A stretch of 64,000 nucleotides of DNA, taken from the NCBI RefSeq assembly GCF_041102775.1, contig NZ_JBGCUO010000001.1, positions 2,046,001-2,110,000 of the forward strand, in the 5' to 3' direction. Source of the DNA: Alcanivorax sp. REN37. Its GTDB lineage: Bacteria > Pseudomonadota > Gammaproteobacteria > Pseudomonadales > Alcanivoracaceae. Position numbers and translations under genes: made by a program. The notes below the pieces were generated by a model. The model was not told where the DNA came from, made no database searches, and saw nothing but the letters and a program-made list of their open reading frames with translations. Positions 46,119-55,153 of this stretch are shown piece after piece (within the stretch, counting starts at the first letter, position 1; each line of letters starts with the position of its first letter).

Positions 46119-46964
46119 GTGATCGCACCCTTTGCCGAAGCCCTCGACACCCTGCGCCGCAGTGCCGCGCTGGCGCGCAGTCGCACGCTGCGCAGCTGGG
46201 TGGTCGTACCCGTACTGGTCAACATCCTGCTGTTCGGTACTGCCTATTACTTTGCTGCCACCTGGATCAGCGGCCTGATTGCTGGCTATGCCTCCGGCTG
46301 GGCCATCGAAGGCACCTTCGCGTTCCTCAACCCGGGACTATCGCTGCTGTCGGGACTGCTGCAGGTGGTGGTGTGGCTGTCGCTGCTGGTGTTGATGGCG
46401 ACGGTGTTCACCGCGGTGGCGCAATTGCTGGCCAGCCCGTTCATGGGCTTCCTCGCCGCCAAGGTGGACCTGATGCACGCCGGTCCGCTGGGCTTCCCGC
46501 CGCAGCCGGAAGAGAGCATCGCCGGCATGACTTGGCGCACCATCAAGCGCGAGCTGCGCAAATTCTGGTACTGGCTGTGGCGCGCCGTGCTGCTGCTGAT
46601 ACTGGTGGTGATCCTGTCGTTCATCCCCGGCCTCAACCTGCTCGGCACCGCGCTCTGGTTCGGCTGGAGCGCATGGATGATGGCAATTCAATACATCGAC
46701 TACGGCGCCGACACCCGCCTGGTGCCCTTTGCCGAGGTCTTGGCGCGGCTGCGCCAGCGGCGACTGGCGGTGCTGTCGCTGGGCGGCATCATCCTCGGGC
46801 TGTCATTGGTGCCCCTGGTGAACTTGGTGATCATGCCGGTGGCGGTGATCGCCGGCACCCTGTTCTGGCTGGAGCGAATGGCGCCACGGCCGGCCATGGC
46901 CAGCCAGGGTGCGGTGGTGGTGACGCCGGCCGGCCGCCATACCGACAGCAGTGTGCAGCGTTGA
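46119..46964 (+). CDS. cysZ: Sulfate transporter CysZ-like (EI24 family)
   Basis: 281 residues with four main membrane segments and the CysZ pattern. The pieces are an N-terminal amphipathic helix (APFAEALDTLRRSAALA), the LASPFMGFLAAKVD block, the FIPGLNLLGTALWFGWSAWMMAIQYIDY stretch (FIPGLNLLG and MAIQYIDY being the key parts), and a final membrane pair. CysZ imports sulfate for cysteine synthesis. I chose the GTG at 46119 since AAGGA lies about 7 bases before it and the family starts near here. The frame is open upstream to 45975 but crosses the promoter gap. zipA-cysZ proximity is known from enterics. Confidence 0.88.
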   Translation: MIAPFAEALDTLRRSAALARSRTLRSWVVVPVLVNILLFGTAYYFAATWISGLIAGYASGWAIEGTFAFLNPGLSLLSGLLQVVVWLSLLVLMATVFTAVAQLLASPFMGFLAAKVDLMHAGPLGFPPQPEESIAGMTWRTIKRELRKFWYWLWRAVLLLILVVILSFIPGLNLLGTALWFGWSAWMMAIQYIDYGADTRLVPFAEVLARLRQRRLAVLSLGGIILGLSLVPLVNLVIMPVAVIAGTLFWLERMAPRPAMASQGAVVVTPAGRHTDSSVQR

Positions 46965-46965
46965 C

Positions 46966-47661
46966 TCAGCGCTGCTTGCGGCGGCCCCAAGCGGCTTCGA
47001 TCTGGCGCGCGCGCTGGATCGATTCCTGCACCAGCGATGACTGGTGCTCGGCAAATTCGCGGATGATCTCCAGCGCCGAACGCACATCGCGACGGAAGAT
47101 GGTTTCGATGGTGGCCTTAAAGAAGCCCAGGCACTCTTTCATTTCGTCCGGATCAATGTGGATCGCCATGTAGTAGGCGCGGCGGATGGCGGGGTCCAGA
47201 TTGGCAAGAATGTCTTCGACAAAATCATTGCGGGCATAGGGATAAAGCGTTTCGAAGAATGCGAAGCTGCTGTCAAAAAATGCCTGGGTATCGCGGCTGG
47301 CGGCCTGCTCGCTGAGCTGGTGAATCAGCTCAATGAACACATCTAGGTCTTCTTCTTTCATCACCTTGATGGCCTTGCGCACCACCAGCCCGAGCAGCAC
47401 CTGGGCAATCTCGTAAAGGCTGCGCACTTGGCTTTCTGACAAGTCTTTCACCACCGCACCACGGCGCGGCAGGATGTCGATCAGGTGGCGGCGCTGCAAG
47501 ATCAGCAGTGCCTCGCGCACCGAGCCACGGCTCACTTCCAGCTCGCTGGTGATGCGCAGCTCCTGAATGCGGTCGCCGGGCAGCATTTCTCCGCGGATGA
47601 TCTGTTGGCCCAAATGCTGGGCGATCTGTTCCGACAGACTGTCGTTGGCTTTGAATTGCAT
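46966..47661 (-). CDS. GntR family transcriptional regulator (FCD/FadR subfamily)
   Basis: 231 residues. The N-terminal winged helix (SEQIAQHLGQQIIRGEMLPGDRI, ELRITSELEVSRGSVREALLIL) is followed by an all-helical FCD effector domain (FFDSSFAFFETLYPYARNDFVEDIL). Members respond to small organic acids or acyl-CoAs. The ATG at 47661 is the family start; the frame runs on to 47712 without a ribosome site. It is convergent with cysZ (one base apart). No pathway operon is adjacent, so the regulon is not apparent. Confidence 0.88.
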   Translation of the reverse strand: MQFKANDSLSEQIAQHLGQQIIRGEMLPGDRIQELRITSELEVSRGSVREALLILQRRHLIDILPRRGAVVKDLSESQVRSLYEIAQVLLGLVVRKAIKVMKEEDLDVFIELIHQLSEQAASRDTQAFFDSSFAFFETLYPYARNDFVEDILANLDPAIRRAYYMAIHIDPDEMKECLGFFKATIETIFRRDVRSALEIIREFAEHQSSLVQESIQRARQIEAAWGRRKQR

Positions 47662-47793
47662 GGCGGCACCCCACGCTGGAAAGTCGCTGGATCGGTGTCG
47701 GACAACCGTCACCGCATTGTCGGACTATACAACAAAGATCGTAAAACACCCCCTGCCCCGGCCGGCCATGCGTGACGCACCGGTCACTTGCCA

Positions 47794-47826
47794 CTGTCCA
47801 CAGTTACCCACAGATTCTGTGGATAA
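47794..47826. promoter_or_regulatory. Cluster of three DnaA boxes
   Basis: A perfect box TTATCCACA lies on the minus strand (47818-47826), TTACCCACA (one mismatch) on the plus strand at 47804-47812, and CTGTCCACA (two mismatches) at 47794-47802. All fall within 33 bases. Confidence 0.55.
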
Positions 47827-47917
47827 CTTTGTGAACAAGGCGGGGAGAAGCGGCCACAGGCCGCATCAATCGGGCACTTGCTACAAAACGATGAAAATTC
47901 ACGCAACACTATTTTTT

Positions 47918-47929
47918 ATTGATATCAAT
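47918..47929. repeat. 12-bp perfect palindrome
   Basis: ATTGATATCAAT is a perfect palindrome in the AT-rich part of the intergenic region. It may be a dimeric regulator site; it lacks the 4-base centre of an FNR/Anr box (TTGATNNNNATCAA). Confidence 0.35.
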
Positions 47930-48064
47930 CACTTAGCGCTGATCATTCGCTGACCGACGGCAGCTCTGTGCTGTCCGCTGCGGTGCACAAGGCCCAACAG
48001 ACCCTGTGCAAAACTTCAAGTACTTGCACGCCGTGACCTGCCCGATTAGGGGCTTTGCCAGGCT

Positions 48065-48517
48065 TCAGCGACGCATGCTGAAGGTGGTGCTGAGCACCAA
48101 CGTCGGTTCCATGTCCTTGTCGTAAGCGCTTTTTTCTTCCAGCACCGCAATACCCGCGCTGACGGTGAAGCGCACCGACGGCGTCAGCCACTGGCGGCCC
48201 AGCTCAGCGCCGAGGCCAAGCCGCTCGTACGAGCGCTCGCCCAGATCACCGAACATGGCGCCGACAAAAAACCCCGGCATTTGCATGGTGGTGCGCTCCA
48301 GCGGGCGCCGGGCGCCGACCACCCAGCGCAGTTCGTCCGTGTCCAACCCGCCCTTGCGCAGGTGCGCGCCGGGCAGCACGTAAAGGCTGTAGCGCTCGTT
48401 GGCCCACTCCAGGTTCGGCCCCACCACGCCGTTGGTGTAACCCAGCCCTACCAGCAATTCCGCCGACGCCAGCGCCGGGCACAGCAGCGCTGCACACAGC
48501 AGTCCGCGCTTGATCAT
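48065..48517 (-). CDS. Secreted hypothetical protein, probable small outer-membrane beta-barrel
   Basis: 150 residues. A clear signal peptide (MIKRGLLCAALLCPALASA, cleavage after ASA) leads into alternating polar/hydrophobic strands (LLVGLGYTNGVVGPNLEW, YSLYVLPGA, VRFTVSAGIAVLEEK). It ends in TTFSMRR, not the usual terminal Phe. This resembles a small outer-membrane barrel of unknown function. AGAGGTGA precedes the ATG. No partner gene is adjacent. Confidence 0.65.
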   Translation of the reverse strand: MIKRGLLCAALLCPALASAELLVGLGYTNGVVGPNLEWANERYSLYVLPGAHLRKGGLDTDELRWVVGARRPLERTTMQMPGFFVGAMFGDLGERSYERLGLGAELGRQWLTPSVRFTVSAGIAVLEEKSAYDKDMEPTLVLSTTFSMRR

Positions 48518-48628
48518 GGTTCACCTCTAATCATTGTTTTAGTGGCGGCACCGGCGACGCCGGACCGCGGCGGCAGCTCATCACTGCCGTATAGGGCGCT
48601 AGGCACCCCCCCGGATCAATCAACCCAA

Positions 48629-48655
48629 TAAAAAAAGCGCCCAGATGGGCGCTTT
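48629..48655 (-). terminator. Rho-independent terminator after pta
   Basis: AAAGCGCCCA and TGGGCGCTTT form a 10-bp stem with a 2-base centre; on the minus strand it is followed by TTTTATTG. It lies about 86 bases beyond the pta stop. Confidence 0.85.
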
Positions 48656-48740
48656 GGCATTCTGCAAACTGCTTGGGAGGATAACAAGCGCGCGGCTGCT
48701 CACAGTTCCGCAGCAGCGCCGCTCTCCCCGGTCAGCACGG

Positions 48741-50804
48741 TCAGTCGTCCATGGCCTGAATCGCGGTCAACGCGATGGTGTAGACGATGTCCTCCACCAA
48801 CGCGCCGCGCGACAAATCGTTCACCGGCTTGCGCAGCCCTTGCAGCATCGGCCCAACGCTGAGGCTGTGGGTGCTGCGCTGGACCGCCTTGTAGGTGGTA
48901 TTGCCGGTGTTCAGGTCAGGGAAGATGAACACATTGGCGCGGCCTGCCACCGGGCTGTTGGGCGCTTTCTGGCGGCCCACGCTTTCGATGGCTGCCGCGT
49001 CGTACTGCAGCGGCCCATCCACCAGCAAGGTGGGATCGTTCTCGCGCGCCAGCCGGGTCGCCTCGCGCACCTTCTCGACGTCGCTGCCGGTGCCGGAATC
49101 GCCGGTGGAGTAGCTCAACATCGCCACCCGCGGATCAATGCCGAACGCCCGCGCCGAAGCGGCACTTTGCAGCGCAATCTCGGCCAGTTCCGGCGCGGTC
49201 GGGTCCGGGTTTACCGCGCAGTCGCCGTACACCAGCACCTGTTCCGGCAGCAGCATGAAGAACACCGACGACACCAGGTTGTAACCCGGCGCGGTTTTGA
49301 TCAGCTGCAATGCCGGGCGAATGGTGGCGGCGGTGGTGTTGATGGCGCCGGCCACCAGCCCGTCCACATTGCCGGTGGCCAGCATCATGGTGCCGAGCAC
49401 CACCGTGTCCTCCAGTTGCGAAGCCGCTACCGGCGCGGTCAGGCCACGGTTTTTGCGCAGCTCCACCATCGGTTCCACGTAGTGGCCACGGATGCTGTCT
49501 GGGTCGATCACTTCCAGTTCTGCCGGCAACGTGATGCCGTGGGATTTGGCCACCGCCTCCACCGCATCCGGCTTGGCCAGCAGCACACAGCGGGCGATGC
49601 CGCGCTGGTGGCAGATCACCGCCGCCTGCACGGTGCGCGGCTCGGCGCCTTCCGGCAGCACGATGCGTTTGTTGGCACGCTGCGCCATTTGCACCATTTG
49701 GTAGCGGAACGCCGCCGGCGACAGCGTCGGTTCCTGCGGCAGGCCGCACTGCTGTAGCAGCCAATCTTGGTCGAGATGTTCGGCGACAAAATCGGTGACT
49801 TTCTCCGCCCGCTCGCGATCGTCCGCCGGAATCTCGTTGTTCATGCGGTTGAGCGAGGTGGCGGTGTCGTAGGAGCCAGTGGCCACCGTCATCACCGGCA
49901 GGCCGGTATCGAGCGCGCTCTGACACAGCGCCATAATGCGTGGGTCCGGCTCGAAGCCGGTGCACAGCAGCAGCCCAGCCAGCGGCACGCCATTATTGGC
50001 CGCCAAACAGGCGGCGATGATGATGTCATCGCGGTCGCCAGGGGTGACCACCAGCACATGGGGCTGGAACAGCTCCACGGTGTTGGCCAGCGCGCGCGCG
50101 CAAAGCACGATCTTGCCCATGCGCCGGTTTTGATAGTCGCCGGCGTGCAGCACCTTGGCACCGAGCTGTTCGGCCACGTCGCAGGTACGCGGTGCGGTGA
50201 GTTCGTCGTTCCACGGCACCGCGCCGATCACGTGCAAGCTGCTGGCCACCGAACGCGGCAAGCGCTCACGCAGGCGCACCACGAACTCGGCATCGGTGAC
50301 TTTGTTGAGGATGATGCCGCGCACCCGGCTACCGAACGTCTGCGCTTGGATATCAAGCCGCCCGGCCAGCTCATCCACCGAGTCGTTGTCCGGCGCCGAC
50401 ACCAGGATCACGCTGGCGCCGAGGCTCTTGGCGATATCGGTGTTGAGGCCAGCGGCGTAACCGACCTTGCGGGTCGGCACCAGCCCTTCCACCACCACCA
50501 CGTCTTTGCCGTCGGCGGCTTCGTGGAAGCGCCGCACGCACTCTTCTAGCAGCGCATCGCCCTGGCCGTTGCCGAGCAGGCGTTCCGCTTCCTCACGCGG
50601 CAGCGGCAGCGGCGGTCGCATACCAAAGGTGCGCGCCACCAGTTCGGTGGAGCGCTCCGGGCCGTCATCGCCGGGATGATGCTGAGCCACCGGCTTAACG
50701 AAGCCGACCTTGAGGCCACTGCGCTCCAGCGCCCGCATCAACCCCAAGCTGGCCGAAGTAAGACCGACACCGAATCCGGTGGGGGCAACGAAATAGATGT
50801 GCAT
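48741..50804 (-). CDS. pta: Phosphate acetyltransferase (long form)
   Basis: 687 residues. An N-terminal P-loop-like domain (YFVAPTGFGVGLTSASLG) is followed by a DRTGG domain and the C-terminal PTA/PTB catalytic domain (VLPEGAEPRTVQAA, the VAGAINTTAATIRPALQLI block, MLSYSTGDSGTG). It interconverts acetyl-CoA and acetyl phosphate. The ATG at 50804 has AGGAG five bases upstream; an in-frame GTG at 50810 directly abuts that site and is unlikely. It is third in the ackA-hydrolase-pta operon, an interrupted form of the usual ackA-pta pair. The gene ends in a strong terminator. Confidence 0.95.
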   Translation of the reverse strand: MHIYFVAPTGFGVGLTSASLGLMRALERSGLKVGFVKPVAQHHPGDDGPERSTELVARTFGMRPPLPLPREEAERLLGNGQGDALLEECVRRFHEAADGKDVVVVEGLVPTRKVGYAAGLNTDIAKSLGASVILVSAPDNDSVDELAGRLDIQAQTFGSRVRGIILNKVTDAEFVVRLRERLPRSVASSLHVIGAVPWNDELTAPRTCDVAEQLGAKVLHAGDYQNRRMGKIVLCARALANTVELFQPHVLVVTPGDRDDIIIAACLAANNGVPLAGLLLCTGFEPDPRIMALCQSALDTGLPVMTVATGSYDTATSLNRMNNEIPADDRERAEKVTDFVAEHLDQDWLLQQCGLPQEPTLSPAAFRYQMVQMAQRANKRIVLPEGAEPRTVQAAVICHQRGIARCVLLAKPDAVEAVAKSHGITLPAELEVIDPDSIRGHYVEPMVELRKNRGLTAPVAASQLEDTVVLGTMMLATGNVDGLVAGAINTTAATIRPALQLIKTAPGYNLVSSVFFMLLPEQVLVYGDCAVNPDPTAPELAEIALQSAASARAFGIDPRVAMLSYSTGDSGTGSDVEKVREATRLARENDPTLLVDGPLQYDAAAIESVGRQKAPNSPVAGRANVFIFPDLNTGNTTYKAVQRSTHSLSVGPMLQGLRKPVNDLSRGALVEDIVYTIALTAIQAMDD

Positions 50805-50815
50805 GGACACTCCTG

Positions 50816-51625
50816 TCAGCCTGCGTCAGTGGCCGGCGCCAACGCCTCGGCCAAGAAATCGCGCACCAGCGCGATCACGGTATCGGGGTATTCCCGGTGC
50901 GGCACATGGCCGCAATCAGCCAGCAGATGCTGGCGACTGTGGCCCGACACGCCGCCGGCATAACGCGCCGGATGGGCGGGCGAGCCAAATTCATCGTGGC
51001 TGCCGTGCAGCGCCAACAGTGGGCAGCGCACCTGCGCCAGCACCGGCTCGATGGTCCAATCGGCCATCGACTCCGCCAACCAGCTGTCGATCCAGGCCGC
51101 CAGCACCCAAGCGGCCCGATCGCCGTGGTAACGCGCCAGCCGCTCCAGCTGCCCGGGCTGGGCAAATTGTTCGGCCGCTGCGCGGATGCCGGCCAGCGTC
51201 AGATCTTCCACGAACGCCTGTGACGATTCGGTGATCAGCGCCAGACATTGGGCCGGGGCGGCGGCCGCGCAGTGGCTCGCCATAGCACCGCCGACGCTGT
51301 GGCCGAAGGCAATGAAGTCGGCAAAGCCATGGGCCCGTTGCAGCGCCGCCAGCGAATAGCGCGCTTCTTCGGCAATGAAATCAGCACCAATCTGCGCCGC
51401 CGGATAGGGATCCGACGCACCGAAGCCGAGCCGGTCATAGGCAATCACCTCGCGGCCGAGTGCGGCCGCCAGCTGGGCGGGAAAATCACGCCACAGCGCC
51501 ACCGCGCCGAGCGAGTCATGGAACAGCAGCACCGGGGCGGCGCCTGGCACGGCATCGGCCGGGCGCCAGCGGCGGCTGAACAGCTCACCGCGTGCGGTGG
51601 GCACGCGGACATCATCACTGTGCAT
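50816..51625 (-). CDS. Alpha/beta hydrolase between ackA and pta
   Basis: 269 residues with the alpha/beta-hydrolase core: the oxyanion region LLFHDSLGA, the nucleophile elbow GHSVGG (about 107-112), the acid near LALHGSHDEF, and the His in DCGHVPHREYP. All triad residues are present. GGAG lies 6 bases before the ATG at 51625. It is inside the ackA-pta operon with short gaps (21 and 11 bases), so it is cotranscribed. A link to acetyl metabolism, for example acyl-ester or thioester hydrolysis, is possible but not shown. Confidence 0.88.
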   Translation of the reverse strand: MHSDDVRVPTARGELFSRRWRPADAVPGAAPVLLFHDSLGAVALWRDFPAQLAAALGREVIAYDRLGFGASDPYPAAQIGADFIAEEARYSLAALQRAHGFADFIAFGHSVGGAMASHCAAAAPAQCLALITESSQAFVEDLTLAGIRAAAEQFAQPGQLERLARYHGDRAAWVLAAWIDSWLAESMADWTIEPVLAQVRCPLLALHGSHDEFGSPAHPARYAGGVSGHSRQHLLADCGHVPHREYPDTVIALVRDFLAEALAPATDAG

Positions 51626-51646
51626 GCTTGTCTCCAGTGGAATCAT

Positions 51647-52843
51647 TCACGCCGCCATGGCTTGCACGCAGGCGCGGGTCTCCATGGCGATCTGCAATTC
51701 TTCATTGGTCGGCACCACCAGGATGGCGGCGCTGCCGTCGGCTTGGATCGGACCGGAGGTTCCGCCCACGCAGCGGCGATTACGCTCGGCATCCAGGCGC
51801 AGGTTGAACAGCTGCAAGTGAGCCACGGTGCGCTCACGTACCAGCACCGAGTTTTCGCCGATGCCGCCGGTAAACACCAAGCCATCTAGGCGCGGCAGCG
51901 CACACGCCAGTGCTGCCAGCGACTTCGCCAACCGGTAGCAGAACACCTCGATGGCGAGGGTGGCGCCGGCATGGCCGTCGGCGCGGGCTTGCTCCAGCGT
52001 ACGCATGTCGTTGGACAACCCAGACAGCCCCAACAAGCCGCTCTCGCGGTTGAGCAAGCTGTCGATGCGTTCAAGGTCCCAGCCCAGTTCACGGGCGAGG
52101 AAGCCGTGCAGGTTGGGGTCCACATCACCGCTGCGAGTGCCCATGACCAAGCCTTCCAGCGGCGTGAAGCCCATGCTGGTGTCGACGCTGCGGCCGTTCA
52201 GCACGGCACAGGTGGAGCAGCCGTTGCCGAGGTGCGCCGACAGCCAAGCGCTGGCGTCTACCGGCACCCCCTGCATGGCGGCGGCGCGGGCGGTGACATA
52301 GTTGTGACTGGTGCCGTGGAAGCCATAGCGGCGCACGCCTTGCTCGGTGTAGAGCGCTTCCGGCAACGCATAACGGTAGGCATGCGGCGGCAGTGTCTGG
52401 TGGAACGCGGTATCGAACACCGCCACCTGCGGCAGCGCCGGGAACAGCGCGGCGGCGGCATCGATGCCGAGCAGGTTGGCCGGATTGTGCAGCGGCGCCA
52501 AGGCCGCGGCGGCACTGATGGCACGGTGAGCCGCCGCATCCACCACACAGGCTTCGGTGAACGCTTCACCGCCGTGTACTACCCGGTGACCGATCGCCAC
52601 TAGTCGGTCACCGGCGAACTCCTGCACGTGCGGCAGCAGCGCCGCCAGCGCCGCCTTGTGGTCGCCGTCCGGCAGCGCCACGTCGCGACGCTGGTCGCCG
52701 ATCACCCAGTGGATCACTGCTTGCGGGCTGTTGAGGCGCTCCGCCATGCCGTGCAGTGGGAATTCACCGTCGGCGGTATCCACCAACGCAAACTTGATCG
52801 AGGAGCTGCCGCAATTGATCACCAGAACCAGACTGGCCGCCAT
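51647..52843 (-). CDS. ackA: Acetate kinase
   Basis: 398 residues with acetate kinase motifs: [13 protein letters not shown] at the N-terminus, [11 protein letters not shown] near residue 85, [11 protein letters not shown] near 145, [13 protein letters not shown] near 170, and [14 protein letters not shown] near 325. It makes acetyl phosphate from acetate and ATP or the reverse. AAGGAGG lies 4-5 bases before the ATG. It is the first gene of ackA-hydrolase-pta. Length normal; no changes at the catalytic residues. Confidence 0.96.
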   Translation of the reverse strand: MAASLVLVINCGSSSIKFALVDTADGEFPLHGMAERLNSPQAVIHWVIGDQRRDVALPDGDHKAALAALLPHVQEFAGDRLVAIGHRVVHGGEAFTEACVVDAAAHRAISAAAALAPLHNPANLLGIDAAAALFPALPQVAVFDTAFHQTLPPHAYRYALPEALYTEQGVRRYGFHGTSHNYVTARAAAMQGVPVDASAWLSAHLGNGCSTCAVLNGRSVDTSMGFTPLEGLVMGTRSGDVDPNLHGFLARELGWDLERIDSLLNRESGLLGLSGLSNDMRTLEQARADGHAGATLAIEVFCYRLAKSLAALACALPRLDGLVFTGGIGENSVLVRERTVAHLQLFNLRLDAERNRRCVGGTSGPIQADGSAAILVVPTNEELQIAMETRACVQAMAA

Positions 52844-52946
52844 CCTGCCTCCTTAGGGTCGGTCACCGGACTGTACAAAAGCGCACATCATCGCGGGTTC
52901 TGCGCACCACGACTACCCTTGCCAGCCGCGATACTGACCGCCGACA

Positions 52947-52983
52947 AACAAAACGCCCCGCGCGGCGAACCGGGCGGGGCGTC
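52947..52983 (-). terminator. Rho-independent terminator after purC
   Basis: On the minus strand GACGCCCCGC ... GCGGGGCGTTTT forms a strong GC stem followed by T-rich sequence, about 22 bases past the purC stop. Confidence 0.85.
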
Positions 52984-53004
52984 AACTTTAGGCAGCTGCC
53001 GGGC

Positions 53005-53721
53005 TCAGTAATCGAACGTCATGCCCAGCCGGTGACCCACTTCTTCGTAGGCTTCCACCACGCCGCCGAGACCCTGGCGGAAGCGGTCTTTGTCCAGCTT
53101 CTCGCGGGTGTCCTTGTCCCACAGGCGGCAGCCGTCCGGGCTGAACTCATCGCCCAGCACCACTTCGCCGTTGAACAGGCCGAACTCGAGCTTGTAGTCC
53201 ACCAGCAGCATGTTGCCAGTCAGGAACAGCTCTTTGAGCACGGTGTTCACTTTCAGCGACAGCTCTTTCATGGTCGCCAGCTGTGCTTCGGTGGCCCAGC
53301 CAAAGCTGACCGCCAGGCTTTCGTTGATCATCGGGTCGTGCAGCGGGTCGTTCTTGAGGAACAACTCAAAGGTCGGCGGGTTCAGGTCGAGGCCCTCTTC
53401 CACACCGATGCGGCGGCACAGGGAACCGGCGCTGATGTTGCGCACCACACACTCCACCGGAATCATTTCCAGTCGCTTGACCAGCGATTCCTGCGGCGAC
53501 AGCAGTTTCTCGAAGTGGGTCGGGATGCCGGCCGCCGCCAGCTTTTCCATGATCGCGGCGTTGAACTGGTTGTTCACCGCGCCTTTACGATCCAGCTGCT
53601 CGAGCTTCTCGCCATCGAAAGCGGACGTGTCGTTGCGGAACCACAGCACCAGCCGGTCGGCGTCGTCGGTGGTGTAGACGGACTTGGCTTTGCCCGCGTA
53701 CAGCTCTTTGCGTTTTTCCAT
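53005..53721 (-). CDS. purC: SAICAR synthetase (phosphoribosylaminoimidazole-succinocarboxamide synthase)
   Basis: 238 residues, the ATP-grasp-like PurC. It has the N-terminal [19 protein letters not shown], the [17 protein letters not shown] region, [22 protein letters not shown] in the middle, and the metal site [24 protein letters not shown]. It joins aspartate to CAIR in purine synthesis. It closes the dapA-bamC-MBL-purC cluster that is found in the same order in Pseudomonas. Its own terminator follows. Confidence 0.97.
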   Translation of the reverse strand: MEKRKELYAGKAKSVYTTDDADRLVLWFRNDTSAFDGEKLEQLDRKGAVNNQFNAAIMEKLAAAGIPTHFEKLLSPQESLVKRLEMIPVECVVRNISAGSLCRRIGVEEGLDLNPPTFELFLKNDPLHDPMINESLAVSFGWATEAQLATMKELSLKVNTVLKELFLTGNMLLVDYKLEFGLFNGEVVLGDEFSPDGCRLWDKDTREKLDKDRFRQGLGGVVEAYEEVGHRLGMTFDY

Positions 53722-53774
53722 TGTGGCTACCTACTTGTGTGGGTGTCGGTTTCGTCGGCGCATGCGCCGGGGTC

Positions 53775-54554
53775 TCACTGGACTTCGAGCCAGTCGAAGC
53801 CGCCTTCCTGGCAGGCCACGCGCACGCGACGCGGGTCGTCCAGCCCGGCCTCCGCCACTGCCGCAAGCGCGTGGTCCGGGGTGTTGTTCTGTTCACTCAG
53901 GTGCGACAGCACCAGATGCTGCAGGCGCGGCTGGGTCAGTTGCCGCACCATGTTGCCCGCCTGCAGGTTGTTCAAGTGGCCGCGGTCGCCCCCCACCCGG
54001 CGCTTCAACGACAGCGGATAAGGCCCTGCCGCCAGCATGCCGAGATCGTGGTTGCACTCCAGCAGCAGCGCATCGCAATCGCGATACGCCTCCACCACAT
54101 GGGCGGTGAGGCTGCCGAGATCGGTGAGCACACCGGCACGGCGCCGGCCCTGCTCGAACACGAACTGCACCGGCTCCCACGCATCGTGGGGCACCGGTAC
54201 CGGTAGCACATCGAGATCACCCAATTGCAGGCGCCGACCGGGGCGCAGTTCCGCCAGTTCGACCCCCTCCACGCGATGGCGACTGCCAGCGTGGGAAATT
54301 GCGCGCAAGGTACCGAAGCTCAGGTGCACCGGCAAGCGGAAACGACGGGCCAGCGGCAGCACACCACGGATGTGGTCGCCGTGCTCGTGGGTGACAAGGA
54401 TGGCGGTGAGGTCGGCCGGGCTGAGCCCGAGCCGGGCCATGCGGGCGCAGGTTTCCTTGATGGTGAACCCGCAGTCCACCAGTACCAAGGTCGTGCCGGA
54501 GGCAATCAGCGTGGCATTGCCTTTGCTGCCACTGCCGAGGGATGCAAGTTTCAC
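53775..54554 (-). CDS. MBL-fold metallo-hydrolase
   Basis: 259 residues of the metallo-beta-lactamase fold. The metal motif VTHEHGDHIRG (HxHxDH, about 55-65) is complete, and the N-terminal SLGSGSKGNATLIASG is that of the YycJ/WalJ and phosphodiesterase-like group. Start codon GTG at 54554 overlaps the bamC stop (GTGA). An MBL gene is regularly found between bamC and purC in Pseudomonas-like genomes. Exact substrate unknown; a DNA or nucleotide phosphodiesterase is the usual guess. Confidence 0.88.
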   Translation of the reverse strand: MKLASLGSGSKGNATLIASGTTLVLVDCGFTIKETCARMARLGLSPADLTAILVTHEHGDHIRGVLPLARRFRLPVHLSFGTLRAISHAGSRHRVEGVELAELRPGRRLQLGDLDVLPVPVPHDAWEPVQFVFEQGRRRAGVLTDLGSLTAHVVEAYRDCDALLLECNHDLGMLAAGPYPLSLKRRVGGDRGHLNNLQAGNMVRQLTQPRLQHLVLSHLSEQNNTPDHALAAVAEAGLDDPRRVRVACQEGGFDWLEVQ

Positions 54555-55153
54555 AGTGCGCTGTGCAGTCGCTCCAGGATGATGCGGCCGGCGTCCTGTT
54601 CCACCAGACTGGTGCCAGTCTGGTTCAGCACCGCGACCTGGGTGCCGTTAACGGTCTGGCTGAGTTTGAGCTGCACCTGCTTCACCGCCACACCGAGATC
54701 GGACGGGACGCGCACGAAGAATACGCCTTGTTCACGATCACGGTCGTCCACCTTCAGCGGCGTTTTCGCCAGCGCATCACCGACATACTGCCACGCCCAC
54801 ACGAACGGGCTGTTGAGCATGATAATCGGATAGCCGTTGCCATCGCGGCCGAGCAGCGCGCGCGGCTGGGCCGGCGGCGGCACCGTGCTGTCATCAGTGC
54901 CCGGTTCCGCCATGGCCACCACCCGCGGCGGCTGCGGCGCGTCAAAACGGCCACGGTGGGAGTCTTTCACCTGCAGCCGCTGGTCGGCGTGCTCGATCGG
55001 GTAAAGATCGTCGAAGCCGCTGAACCAGGTACCCGCCGGCACCTCCATGCGTGGCGCGGTTTCCGCTTCCTGGTAGACCAGGGTGCGGTCCGGCAGCCAG
55101 CTGCAGCCGGCCACAGCCAGCAATGCGGTACCGAGGGGAACAAGGCGGATCAT
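54551..55153 (-). CDS. bamC: Outer membrane assembly lipoprotein BamC-like
   Basis: 200 residues. A lipoprotein signal (LVPLGTALLAVAGC, lipidated Cys near 17) is followed by an unstructured N-terminal stretch (LPDRTLVYQEAETAP) like the BamC lasso. Next come the helix-grip domains with the NGYPIIMLNSPFVWAWQYVGDAL block. BamC is an accessory of the BAM complex for outer-membrane protein insertion. It is shorter than E. coli BamC (344) and seems to hold one full domain, as in the pseudomonads I recall. GGAGG precedes the ATG, which overlaps the dapA stop (TAATG). Confidence 0.85.
   Translation of the reverse strand: MIRLVPLGTALLAVAGCSWLPDRTLVYQEAETAPRMEVPAGTWFSGFDDLYPIEHADQRLQVKDSHRGRFDAPQPPRVVAMAEPGTDDSTVPPPAQPRALLGRDGNGYPIIMLNSPFVWAWQYVGDALAKTPLKVDDRDREQGVFFVRVPSDLGVAVKQVQLKLSQTVNGTQVAVLNQTGTSLVEQDAGRIILERLHSAL

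Larger units (their letters stand above)
47662..48064. promoter_or_regulatory. Intergenic region with DnaA-box cluster and AT-rich stretch
   Basis: 403 bases without a gene. It includes the DnaA-box cluster (47794-47826) and an AT-rich stretch (about 47881-47945), unusual for this GC-rich genome, which includes the palindrome at 47918. The GntR promoter should lie near 47700-47740. Confidence 0.5.

Noticed and set aside
47662-48064. Chromosomal oriC
   Set aside because: Only three DnaA boxes, and none of the usual origin genes near; kept as a finding of lower certainty.
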